The translations under genes and the position numbers were made by a program. A DNA stretch of 62,391 nt from JAGDXO01 sp964541025 (GTDB taxonomy: Archaea > Thermoplasmatota > Thermoplasmata > Thermoplasmatales > GCA-001856825): NCBI GenBank assembly GCA_964541025.1, contig CAZIOW010000002.1, positions 1 to 62,391 of the forward strand, given 5' to 3'. Below the pieces are notes generated by a model. It was not told the DNA's origin, ran no database searches, and was given only the letters and a program-made list of their open reading frames with translations. Below are positions 25,604-33,726 of this stretch, piece after piece (positions within the stretch are counted from its first letter, which is position 1; each line of letters begins with the position of its first letter).

Positions 25604-27083
25604 TCAAATCACTTTTCCCTACATAGTTAATGAATAATGAAGACATAAAGATTACAATTATGAATATCTCCGTAAGAGTGTATGCTCCAACCAGATCCTT
25701 CAACAGGAGGAGCTGGTAAATGCCAATAGTTATTGTTTCTGTTGATTTGGTATAAACAGTGGCAATGGCTGAAAATTCTCCGATAACGGTAATAAATATG
25801 AGGGAAAGGACTGAAGTCACCTCATTGCGAATTGCTGGAAGCTGTACCTTTATGAGGGATGAGAAGGGTGCATCTCCAAGAATTCTCGATGACATTCTCT
25901 CTGAAACGGGAATGGTATCAACTGCCTGCTGGATCATTCTTATTGTGATTGGAATCTCAAGGGCGGTGAAAATGAATATTAGAAGCAGGGCCGAACTTGA
26001 TATCTCTCCATATGCAAGATAAAACCCGAGGGAGAGCGAAACAGGAGAAACAATTAAGGGAAGCATAACTGTAAATTTTGAAAATGATGATGACCTGGAT
26101 ACAAAGATAAGAGAAATAAGGAATGAAAGCATAGTGCTCGAAATGCTGAATAATATTGTGTTGAGAGTAAGCGCATAAATCGATATCCCTATTCTCTTCT
26201 CTATATTTAGTAAAGACACAGGATTCAGAGGATATTTCAGAAAAATGAATAATAGAGGAATGAATAAGAAAATAAGGAACACTATGAGCAATGAAAGAGC
26301 AATTTTCGATCCCCTAATGCTATAGTGCACTCCCTGCCCCCTATTTGATGGAGGTGGTCTGAGTGAAATGTATACAAAGAGAGGAATGATAAGAGTCATA
26401 AACTGAATCAGAGCAATAAAGGACGCTGCTGAGAACTGATAAGATGAATAGAATACAAAGATTCTTTTGAAAAGATATATCAGAACTTCTACGGTTGAAA
26501 AATGAGGACCTCCTATTATCAGTGGAAGACTGAACCCCTCAAAGCATAATATAAATGAGAAAAGAGAACCAAGCAGCGCTCCTCTTTCTGAATTCCTTAG
26601 ATAAAATCTATTGATTATCTGAAGGTCACTTGCTCCAAGGACTTTTGCGGAATTAACCTCCTTGATACTGGTCGATGAGCCGGTGGAGTAAGAAAGCAAA
26701 GCTATCATAGGAGAATTGAATATTACATTCCCTAACACAATTTCAAGGAATCTGTTACCATAGTTGAATAATGAAATTATCCCAATTGCCATAATCAGCC
26801 CAGGCATTACGTAAGTTATCAGCATAAAAGAAATTATAACCTCCCTAAATCTTCCATTATAAATAAGGAGAAGCAATCCTATAGATAGACCCAATAATCC
26901 TGCAAGTAATGTTGACACGGACGCCTGCAGTATCGATTGCAGTAGTGCTGAATCAAGAACTTCAAAAAGATACTTGTTGGGTGAAAGGTGAATCGCACTT
27001 ATAACAAGAAATAAAAGAGGAACAAAAAGAACAATTAACAGATAAAGAAAGGAAATGAAAAACAGGCTATTCTTAACCTTCAA
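25584..27083 (-). CDS. thiP: ABC transporter permease with two fused domains, probable ThiP
   Basis: A 499-residue membrane protein with about 12 transmembrane helices in two repeats. Each repeat ends with the cytoplasmic EAA loop that contacts the ATPase: EVNSAKVLGASDLQIINRFY in the first and IPVSERMSSRILGDAPFSSL in the second. A fused double permease is usual for ThiP and ferric-iron FbpB systems. TTG start, overlapping the thiB end by 11 bases. Substrate assigned from the riboswitch. Confidence 0.85.
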   Translation of the reverse strand: MKVKNSLFFISFLYLLIVLFVPLLFLVISAIHLSPNKYLFEVLDSALLQSILQASVSTLLAGLLGLSIGLLLLIYNGRFREVIISFMLITYVMPGLIMAIGIISLFNYGNRFLEIVLGNVIFNSPMIALLSYSTGSSTSIKEVNSAKVLGASDLQIINRFYLRNSERGALLGSLFSFILCFEGFSLPLIIGGPHFSTVEVLIYLFKRIFVFYSSYQFSAASFIALIQFMTLIIPLFVYISLRPPPSNRGQGVHYSIRGSKIALSLLIVFLIFLFIPLLFIFLKYPLNPVSLLNIEKRIGISIYALTLNTILFSISSTMLSFLISLIFVSRSSSFSKFTVMLPLIVSPVSLSLGFYLAYGEISSSALLLIFIFTALEIPITIRMIQQAVDTIPVSERMSSRILGDAPFSSLIKVQLPAIRNEVTSVLSLIFITVIGEFSAIATVYTKSTETITIGIYQLLLLKDLVGAYTLTEIFIIVIFMSSLFINYVGKSDLIGKTYS

Positions 27084-28170
27084 TCTGTTTCCACTCCAGT
27101 AACCACTGTTCTATATTATTTCCTATGTATGTTGCATTCATATACTCATTTAATGGTATTATACTGGAAGGAGAGGGATTTGAAGAATAGCAGGAAGGAA
27201 TAGAGGCTATAATGGATGCAGGGTACATCCATTCATTGAGTGGAATCAGGTTTTGTACCTTGGATCCAAGGAACCAGTTTACAAACTCCTCATCAAGGGC
27301 CTTGTTCTTTGAAGAGTTGAGGATTCCTATCCCAAGGACCTCCATCCACGCATATTCTTTCCCATCGAAATGGAATGGCACAGTACCTATTTTTGAATAA
27401 TTGAAATATTCATTATAAGATGGGTCAGTAATGTAAGAGTAGAATATCTGTTTCTGTCCATTTTCAAATAAGTTGAAACCATCTGACCAGTCGGCTGTGA
27501 CATCTATACCTCTGGAATTCTGCCAGAACGTGGTCCAGTTCTCCCTCAAAACAGATGAATAGAAAGCTATCTGCCCTAGCAGGAATTCTTCTCCAGTTAT
27601 GCTTGATAATGGATTCTCTGTAATGTACTGCGATGCAATTGTACTATTATAAAGGTCTTGATATGAAAAATTCTCCATTATGGTTGAATTGATTGGTCCT
27701 GAATAATTGAAGTCATTTGTGAGGAATGAATATTCATATGGTATTATGTTACCATTTCCCATGTAACTGAAAAGACTCCTGTTAAGGTAGGTTTCATTGC
27801 TTACCCTGAAATGATAAAGTAAGCCTGACTGGGATGCCGCCAGAGCATCAAGATTGCTAAGGCCAATAACAATATCGTAGTTTTCTCCCTTGGTCTGGGC
27901 CAGCTGTGTCATTAGGTCACCAGAGGCATATATGATGTTAATTTTCACATGGTACCAATTTTCAAAATTTCCGAAAACATATTTCATAGTTTCATTTGGG
28001 TTGCTTCCATATTGCATAAGGGACGAATAAGTAATGATGTTCAAAACTGGTTCATTTCCAGTGTTTATCTGTGGGTACTCAAAGTAAACAACAGTGGCCG
28101 CTAGAATTATTAATATAACCACTACCCATATTTTATAATCTCTCTTTTTCTTTATAATATCTTCATTCAT
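27073..28170 (-). CDS. thiB: Substrate-binding protein of the thiamine-type ABC transporter (ThiB)
   Basis: A 365-residue solute-binding protein. A cytoplasmic basic start (IIKKKRDYK) leads into one hydrophobic helix (about residues 14-31, IWVVVILIILAATVVYF) that anchors it to the outer membrane face; there is no lipobox. The body starts LNIITYSSL, as in ThiB/iron-binding proteins, with many Asn-x-Ser/Thr sites suggesting glycosylation. It catches thiamine or a phosphorylated form outside the cell. First gene after the TPP riboswitch, whose 3' strand supplies its Shine-Dalgarno sequence. Confidence 0.87.
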   Translation of the reverse strand: MNEDIIKKKRDYKIWVVVILIILAATVVYFEYPQINTGNEPVLNIITYSSLMQYGSNPNETMKYVFGNFENWYHVKINIIYASGDLMTQLAQTKGENYDIVIGLSNLDALAASQSGLLYHFRVSNETYLNRSLFSYMGNGNIIPYEYSFLTNDFNYSGPINSTIMENFSYQDLYNSTIASQYITENPLSSITGEEFLLGQIAFYSSVLRENWTTFWQNSRGIDVTADWSDGFNLFENGQKQIFYSYITDPSYNEYFNYSKIGTVPFHFDGKEYAWMEVLGIGILNSSKNKALDEEFVNWFLGSKVQNLIPLNEWMYPASIIASIPSCYSSNPSPSSIIPLNEYMNATYIGNNIEQWLLEWKQIEG

Positions 28171-28173
28171 TTT

Positions 28174-28256
28174 TTTCCCTCCGCCAGTATTACCTGGATC
28201 AGGTTCAAAGGGTCGATCCTCTCGATCCTCTCAGCCCCTTGCGGAGCTCCCCTTTA
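28174..28256 (-). promoter_or_regulatory. TPP riboswitch (THI element)
   Basis: On the minus strand the conserved THI-box elements are in order: P2 strand AAAGGG (28255-28250) pairing with CCCTTT (28212-28207), P3 hairpin AGCTCC-GCAA-GGGGCT closed by a GNRA loop, the invariant CTGAGA (28234-28229), a GATC/GATC stem, then AACCTGATCCAGGTAATA and CTGGCGGAGGGA. The GGAGGGA is both P4 strand and Shine-Dalgarno, six bases before the ATG at 28170. TPP binding should therefore hide the ribosome site and lower transporter synthesis. I see no stable P1 helix. Confidence 0.95.
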
Positions 28257-28270
28257 TATAGATATTAAAT

Positions 28271-28284
28271 TAAGATATAAAACA
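28271..28284 (-). promoter_or_regulatory. TATA-like box for the thiBPQ transcript
   Basis: Minus-strand GTTTTATATCTTA lies about 25 bases before the first riboswitch helix, so transcription would begin almost exactly at the aptamer's 5' edge. Confidence 0.4.
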
Positions 28285-28307
28285 ATTACCAAACACATAA
28301 GTTAAAA

Positions 28308-28317
28308 TTTTATATTT
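28308..28317 (+). promoter_or_regulatory. TATA-like box for guaB
   Basis: TTTTATATTT is centred about 23 bases before the ATG at 28335, predicting a leaderless mRNA divergent from the thiamine operon. Confidence 0.45.
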
Positions 28318-28334
28318 ATTTTTACTTCGCTAAT

Positions 28335-29786
28335 ATGTATTCAGATAAATTTGTGAAAGCTGAAAGGGCTTATACTTTTGATGACGTTCTTCTTGTACCC
28401 AACGCAAGCCTTGTTGAACCGGATAAGGTTAAAACTGAAACATTTCTGAGCAGGCATATAAAATTGAACATTCCGATCGTATCATCACCGATGGATACGG
28501 TCACTGAAGCAGAAATGGCAATATCTATGGCAAGGGAAGGGGGCATTGGAATTATACATAGAAATAATAAGAGGGAAGTCCAGGCCGAAATGGTGAAAAA
28601 GGTGAAGAGGGAAGAATCTTTGATCATTCGCGATCTGTACACCATTACCCCAGATATGCCCATTGAAAAGGCACTCCAGCTAATGAAGGAGAAAAAAATA
28701 GCAGGCCTTCCTGTGGTGGAAGGCAAAAAGCTTGTTGGCATACTGACAAACAGAGATATACGATTCCTCAAGAACAATCCGAAAATGGTAAGAGATATTA
28801 TGACGAGGGATATTGTTTATTCGAAAGATAACACAAGCATAGATGAGGCCCTTGAAATCATGGGTGAGAGAAAGATAGAGAAACTTCCTCTTGTTGATGA
28901 TAATGGCAACCTTGTAGGTCTTATAACAGCCAAGGATATACTCAAGAGACAGCAATTTCCAAATGCAGTCAGGGATAATCAGGGGAAGCTTCTCGTTGGA
29001 GCTGCAGTAGGTCCCTTTGATCTTGAAAGAGCAAAAATGCTACAGGATGCAGGGGCAGATGTTATTGTTGTGGATAGTGCACATGGTCACAACCTGAACC
29101 TCATAGAGTCCGTGAAAAAAATGAGAAAAATACTGGATATAGACCTGGTTGTTGGAAATATCGCAACATCAAAGGCTGCTGAGGATTTGATATCCGCTGA
29201 TGTGGATGGATTGAGGGTAGGTATTGGTCCTGGTTCAATATGCACCACGAGGATTGTAGCAGGGGTAGGAGTGCCGCAATTGACTGCAGTAAGTGAGAGT
29301 GCTGATATTGCAGAGAAGCACGGCATTCCGGTTATCGCGGATGGAGGGATCAGATATTCAGGTGACATAGTTAAGGCACTTGCAGCTGGAGCAAGCACTG
29401 TCATGCTTGGTTCTCTTCTTGCCGGAACTGATGAGGCCCCAGGTAATGAAATAAATGTAAGCGGAAGGAGATACAAGAGCTACAGAGGTATGGGCTCACT
29501 AGGAGCAATTCTGAGTGGAGAAAATGACAGATATGGTAAAATTGGCTCAAATAAATTTGTACCAGAAGGAGTTGAAGGGGCAGTCCCTTATAAGGGAAGA
29601 GTCTCTGATACTATATACCAGCTGATAGGTGGTCTAAAGTCAGGAATGGGGTATGTTGGTGCAGCCAATATTCAGGAACTAAGAAAAAATTCAAAGTTTG
29701 TTGTGATAACTACCGCAGGGATAAATGAGAGCCATCCCCATGACATTTTAATAATTGCAGAGGCCCCTAATTATTCAGGAAAATAG
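28335..29786 (+). CDS. guaB: Inosine-5'-monophosphate dehydrogenase
   Basis: A 483-residue IMPDH that oxidises IMP to XMP with NAD, committing purines to GMP. The barrel starts TFDDVLLVPNASLVEP. Two CBS domains are inserted at about residues 95-210 (MPIEKALQLMKEKKIAGLPV and TSIDEALEIMGERKIEKLPLV). The catalytic Cys lies in VGIGPGSICTTRIVAG, preceded by VVDSAHGHN and followed by DGGIRYSGDIVKALAAGA and the mobile flap YRGMGSLGA. Length and architecture are standard. Confidence 0.97.
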   Translation: MYSDKFVKAERAYTFDDVLLVPNASLVEPDKVKTETFLSRHIKLNIPIVSSPMDTVTEAEMAISMAREGGIGIIHRNNKREVQAEMVKKVKREESLIIRDLYTITPDMPIEKALQLMKEKKIAGLPVVEGKKLVGILTNRDIRFLKNNPKMVRDIMTRDIVYSKDNTSIDEALEIMGERKIEKLPLVDDNGNLVGLITAKDILKRQQFPNAVRDNQGKLLVGAAVGPFDLERAKMLQDAGADVIVVDSAHGHNLNLIESVKKMRKILDIDLVVGNIATSKAAEDLISADVDGLRVGIGPGSICTTRIVAGVGVPQLTAVSESADIAEKHGIPVIADGGIRYSGDIVKALAAGASTVMLGSLLAGTDEAPGNEINVSGRRYKSYRGMGSLGAILSGENDRYGKIGSNKFVPEGVEGAVPYKGRVSDTIYQLIGGLKSGMGYVGAANIQELRKNSKFVVITTAGINESHPHDILIIAEAPNYSGK

Positions 29787-29841
29787 GGTTACAATATGAA
29801 AAAAGTTAATATATGGTTTATTTTATTTCTATTGGACTGTT

Positions 29842-30789
29842 ATGATAAGGTTCCATGAACTGGTATTCGGTTATGAAAACGTTGCAAGGTTGCAGATGGA
29901 AAAGGGGAACTACGTCAATGCAAAGGAACAACTAAGGAAGGCTCTTAGAACAATAAAGAAGGAAAAATTTACAGAAAATGAAAAGAGGGAAGTTCTGGTA
30001 ACCCTTGACAAGATTTTCGAGGATTATATTAAAATGGAGGAACCAACTTCTTGCCTAGACACAATTGAAGCAATAAAATTCATTACAAATGGAAATGCTG
30101 ATGTTAGAAAATACGGTGAAATCTTTCTCGACAAGTTCTCAAAGGCTGCTGATTTTTATCAATATGAGTCAAGGCTTAAGGAATTGGTTCCAGGAATTCA
30201 GGAGGATGGAAGAATATATGATCAATCCAAAGCCACTCAGATGGTATATGACTCCGACCGTGAAGGAAAGTCAGCTCAGGTTGCAAATCAAAATGAAAAC
30301 AACATTTCTTCCCCTCAAAATGGAGGTGAAGATATTTTTGCTATCAAGATGGCTCTTGCAAGGGCTGAATATAATAGAAACAATAGGGAAATGGCAATTA
30401 AAACTCTGGAGGAGATACTATCAGAGAAACCCGATCACAGGGATGCAAGGATGATGCTTGAATCAATAATGAAAGCTGAAGAGAAGGAAAAAATCATCAA
30501 AGAATTGAACGAAAGGATGGATAAAATTGGTATTAAGGATCAGGTGATCAGAGATATATTGTCATACGCCTTCCAGAATGACTTTGAAAAGGCTAATGAA
30601 ATGGTGACAAAGGAAATTGCGGTAAACAGGGAAAATGCCGATCTGTGGTTGGTAAAATCTTACATAGTTAAAAGGATGGGAAATGATAAACTATCTGAAA
30701 ATTTTCAGTCTTTCGCAAAGAAATTGAACCCAGGCATTGTAAAGGGAAATCTTTACAAAGAGCTTTTTGAGAAAGGTAGTATTAAATAA
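29842..30789 (+). CDS. TPR-repeat protein of unknown function
   Basis: A 315-residue, mostly helical, charged protein. TPR-like pairs are visible at YENVARLQMEKGNYVNAKEQ near the N-terminus and in the second half at ALARAEYNRNNREMAIKTLEEIL, then the helical DFEKANEMVTKEIAVNRENAD and LWLVKSYIVKRMGNDKLSE. A polar linker of about 35 residues (KSAQVANQNENN) separates the halves. No enzyme motif, signal peptide or membrane segment. Likely a scaffold; partners unknown. A TATA-like box (TTAATATATGG) sits about 30 bases upstream of the ATG. Confidence 0.7.
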   Translation: MIRFHELVFGYENVARLQMEKGNYVNAKEQLRKALRTIKKEKFTENEKREVLVTLDKIFEDYIKMEEPTSCLDTIEAIKFITNGNADVRKYGEIFLDKFSKAADFYQYESRLKELVPGIQEDGRIYDQSKATQMVYDSDREGKSAQVANQNENNISSPQNGGEDIFAIKMALARAEYNRNNREMAIKTLEEILSEKPDHRDARMMLESIMKAEEKEKIIKELNERMDKIGIKDQVIRDILSYAFQNDFEKANEMVTKEIAVNRENADLWLVKSYIVKRMGNDKLSENFQSFAKKLNPGIVKGNLYKELFEKGSIK

Positions 30790-30840
30790 ATTTCTATTTT
30801 CAATTTAAAAAATGCATTTCTTAATTTGGAAAATTAACTC

Positions 30841-30849
30841 ATAAAAAAC
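30841..30849 (-). terminator. T-rich terminator candidate after tRNA-Tyr
   Basis: The minus strand reads a T6 run (GTTTTTTAT) within ten bases after the tRNA 3' end, the usual form of archaeal intrinsic termination. Confidence 0.35.
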
Positions 30850-30851
30850 AA

Positions 30852-30953
30852 TCCCGGCTGCCGGATTTGAACCAGCGACCTGTGGATAGCGGCGGTTGCG
30901 CCGAAACGCTGTCCCTCTACAGTCCACCGCTCTACCAACTGAGCTAAGCCGGG
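30852..30953 (-). tRNA. tRNA-Tyr (GTA) with an intron at 37/38
   Basis: The minus strand folds as a tRNA: acceptor CCCGGCT/AGCCGGG with discriminator A at 30852, D-arm TAGCTCAGTTGGTAGAGC and T-arm GTTCAAATC. The anticodon GTA is complementary to 30918-30920. The anticodon stem GTGGA pairs with TCCAC only if a 29-base intron (30888-30916) is removed after G37, the canonical archaeal site for the bulge-helix-bulge endonuclease. The intron contains its own short GC-rich hairpin. CCA is not encoded. A T6 run follows at 30843-30848. Confidence 0.95.
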
Positions 30954-31101
30954 TAATACCTTATCATTTGTTGTAAAAATATTTTTCTGATAATTGTCCT
31001 ATAATTTTCAAAGATGTTTCTATTAGTGAAAGGCAATAGTAAAAGAGATATTTTTAGATTATAAGAATCGATGAGAAGATATGAAAATATTAATAAGGGA
31101 G

Positions 31102-31111
31102 AAATATATTT
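31102..31111 (+). promoter_or_regulatory. TATA-like box for sepF
   Basis: AAATATATTT is centred about 24 bases before ATG 31130 and only 15 before the in-frame GTG 31121, so it favours the ATG as the start. Confidence 0.45.
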
Positions 31112-31129
31112 GTTCATAAGGTGACCAAA

Positions 31130-31501
31130 ATGCCTATGCCATTCAGGAAAAAAACAATTATTAGACCGGACAAGCCTCCAAAGGATTCAAGGAAATACAT
31201 AGATTTGAACGAATATCAATTTTCTGACGAGCCCGGACCGGGGACAGCGATAAAGATCGGAGAAATAGTGAAATTCGAAGATGTTCCGCAGTTTAGCGAG
31301 GTAGTTTATAATGGAGATGTTCTGATTCTTGATTATGGTGCAGTACAGTCAGATGAATTACTCTTAAAGAGAATTGTCAGCGAGCTCAAAAGGGCAGCTA
31401 ATGACAATGGCGGAGATGTAGTTGTATTGGGTAATAAATACATAATAGTTACGCCAAGAGGAATGAAAATAGATAGGAATAAAATAAGAATTGAATCCTA
31501 A
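31130..31501 (+). CDS. sepF: Cell division protein SepF (FtsZ membrane anchor)
   Basis: A 123-residue SepF-family protein. The N-terminal 12 residues (MPMPFRKKTI) are short, basic and hydrophobic, fitting the membrane-targeting helix. A linker follows, then the conserved core from about residue 45: IGEIVKFEDVPQFSEVVYNGDVLILDYG, and SELKRAANDNGGDVVVLGNKYIIVTPRG. In archaea SepF is the essential membrane anchor of FtsZ. A GTG nine bases upstream is in frame, but the TATA box makes ATG 31130 the likely leaderless start. ftsZ is in the same window on the other strand, not adjacent. Confidence 0.9.
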   Translation: MPMPFRKKTIIRPDKPPKDSRKYIDLNEYQFSDEPGPGTAIKIGEIVKFEDVPQFSEVVYNGDVLILDYGAVQSDELLLKRIVSELKRAANDNGGDVVVLGNKYIIVTPRGMKIDRNKIRIES

Positions 31502-31572
31502 AAATTTTTAATTTATTTTAATTATATAGTTTTTAAGATAAGGAGTTAACTTTTCTATAATAGCTTGGATAA

Positions 31573-31583
31573 ATATTATAAAG
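31573..31583 (+). promoter_or_regulatory. TATA box for the proton pyrophosphatase gene
   Basis: AATATTATAAAG lies about 25 bases before ATG 31603. It would exclude the in-frame TTG at 31585 from the transcript. Confidence 0.5.
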
Positions 31584-31602
31584 GTTGTTAAATTCCCTAG
31601 TC

Positions 31603-33726
31603 ATGGCTTTGAACTTAGTCGACTGGGAAATATTCGTATTAGGTACAGCACTTATTGGTCTATTATTCGCAGCCGCTCAGAGCTTCCTATTGTTGAGAAT
31701 TCCTGTAACAGAGGCAAAGCCTGAGGAAATATCCAGGTCAATCAGGGAAGGATCAAACGCATTTATGAAAAGGCAGTACACTTCGATTTTCATTTTTGCT
31801 GTCATTCTAGCTATAATCATATTTGTTGCATTCTACTTCTCTTCAGGTATTTCAATGGCTTGGAAGCTGACTACAGGATTCCTTATTGGTGCAATAGGAT
31901 CTGCAGTGGCTGGACTTATAGGCATGAACATATCAGTGCGAGCTAACGTTAGAACTGCAATTATTGCAAAGAAAGGTTTGAATCCAGCTCTGAAACTAGC
32001 TTTCAGGGGAGGAACTGTCACCGGCATGAGTGTTGCTTCACTAGCCCTGCTTGGATTGATAGTGTTTTACATGTGGTTCCATAATCCTTCCGCAATGGTA
32101 GGATACATTTTCGGTGCATCGCTTGTCAGTTTGTTTGCAAGAGTAGGGGGTGGAATATACACAAAGGGAGCAGATGTTGGAGCTGACCTTGTTGGAAAGG
32201 TAGAGGCCGGAATTCCAGAGGACGATCCGAGAAATCCTGCAGTTATAGCTGATAACGTTGGAGATAATGTCGGGGACTGCGCAGGTATGGGTGCAGATCT
32301 GTTCGAGACGTACGTTGTCACAGCATTGTCTTCAATGCTTCTCGCTTCGCTCATATATGCCAGCAATTCAAATTTCCAGACTTCTTTCTGGCAGAGCGCC
32401 ATCATATTCCCTCTTGTTATAGGTGCAATTGCAATATGGGCCACCATAATAGGTTCGTTCTTTGTAAGAAAGGGAGATAAACAGAGAATTATGACAGCCC
32501 TTTATAAGGGTCTGATCGTAACTGTCATAGTATCAGCAATAGGTTTCTTCTTCGCGGATGAATATCTGATGGACGGAAATCTTGCAATTTATGGAGATGC
32601 ACTTATTGGAATAATAATCATGTTCATTATGGTTTATGTGACAGAATATTACACCTCTGAAAGGTATAAACCAGTTGCTAAAATTGCACTGGCCTCAAAA
32701 ACAGGAGCTGGAACGAATATCATAACAGGTCTTGCATATGGATTGCAGGCAGTATTCATACCAGCAATTGTCATAGTATCGGGGATAATAATATCTTACA
32801 CGATAACATTCTACTCACTCGGACAGAATCCGGAACTCGGATTATATGGAATAGCAGTTGCTGCAGCAAGTATGCTTTCTGCAACTGGAATGATTATCTC
32901 AATAGATTCATACGGTCCTATAACTGACAATGCAGGCGGAATTGCAGAGATGTCTGGTTTTGATGAAAAAACGAGAAATGAGGTCACAGACCCACTAGAT
33001 GCAGTGGGTAATACAACAAAGGCAGTAACGAAAGGTTATGCCATAGGAAGCGCAGCACTAGCAGCCCTTACACTCTTTGCGGCATTCAAAACAGTCATAA
33101 CCACAGCATATCCAGGCGCTATAATTGAAATAGATAATCCTGTAGTAGTAGCTGGTCTCCTGATTGGTGCATCCTTGCCTTTCTTCTTCACGTCATACCT
33201 CATGAATGCAGTTGGAAAGGCAGCATATGCAATAGTTGAAGAGGTTAGGAGGCAATTCAAAGGCAATGAGGGCATACTAAAAGGGACAGCAAAACCTGAT
33301 TATGGAAAAGCAGTGGATATAGTCACCAGGGAAGCGCTTAGGCAGCTGATGGTTCCAGCTCTCATTGCAGTAATTACACCACTTGCAATTGGCTTCATAC
33401 TTGGACCACTTGCACTTGGAGGACTTCTGCTTGGAGTAATTCTTTCAGGATTCCCGCTTGCAATAATGATGACTGTTGGTGGCGGCGCATGGGATAATGC
33501 CAAAAAGTATGTGGAACAGGGGAACTACGGAGGCAAAGGTTCAGATGCACATAAAGCGGCCGTGGTAGGAGATACAGTTGGAGACGCAACCAAGGATACA
33601 GCTGGTCCTGCAATAAATCCTCTCGTAAAAGTGGTAAACACAATATCAATTCTTTTCGTAACAATCATAATGGCGCATTTCCTGCTTAGTTCAGTATTCC
33701 CAATAATACCAATATTGCACCCTTAG
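31603..33726 (+). CDS. hppA: Membrane proton-translocating pyrophosphatase, K+-independent type
   Basis: A 707-residue integral membrane protein with about 16 transmembrane helices. Pyrophosphate-binding motifs are GADVGADLVGKVEAGIPEDD and DNVGDNVGDCAGMGADLFE; the later acidic motifs are ISIDSYGPITDNAGG and GDTVGDATKDTAGPAINP. The motif GNTTKAVTKG has Lys at the position that is Ala in potassium-dependent enzymes, so this is the K+-independent, proton-pumping class by established family rules. It conserves energy from pyrophosphate and exports protons, useful to an acidophile. ATG 31603 is chosen over TTG 31585 because of the TATA box. Confidence 0.97.
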   Translation: MALNLVDWEIFVLGTALIGLLFAAAQSFLLLRIPVTEAKPEEISRSIREGSNAFMKRQYTSIFIFAVILAIIIFVAFYFSSGISMAWKLTTGFLIGAIGSAVAGLIGMNISVRANVRTAIIAKKGLNPALKLAFRGGTVTGMSVASLALLGLIVFYMWFHNPSAMVGYIFGASLVSLFARVGGGIYTKGADVGADLVGKVEAGIPEDDPRNPAVIADNVGDNVGDCAGMGADLFETYVVTALSSMLLASLIYASNSNFQTSFWQSAIIFPLVIGAIAIWATIIGSFFVRKGDKQRIMTALYKGLIVTVIVSAIGFFFADEYLMDGNLAIYGDALIGIIIMFIMVYVTEYYTSERYKPVAKIALASKTGAGTNIITGLAYGLQAVFIPAIVIVSGIIISYTITFYSLGQNPELGLYGIAVAAASMLSATGMIISIDSYGPITDNAGGIAEMSGFDEKTRNEVTDPLDAVGNTTKAVTKGYAIGSAALAALTLFAAFKTVITTAYPGAIIEIDNPVVVAGLLIGASLPFFFTSYLMNAVGKAAYAIVEEVRRQFKGNEGILKGTAKPDYGKAVDIVTREALRQLMVPALIAVITPLAIGFILGPLALGGLLLGVILSGFPLAIMMTVGGGAWDNAKKYVEQGNYGGKGSDAHKAAVVGDTVGDATKDTAGPAINPLVKVVNTISILFVTIIMAHFLLSSVFPIIPILHP

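Noticed and set aside
31833..33664. Several long antisense frames inside the pyrophosphatase gene
   Set aside because: They have no family features or start signals and mirror the codon bias of the real gene.
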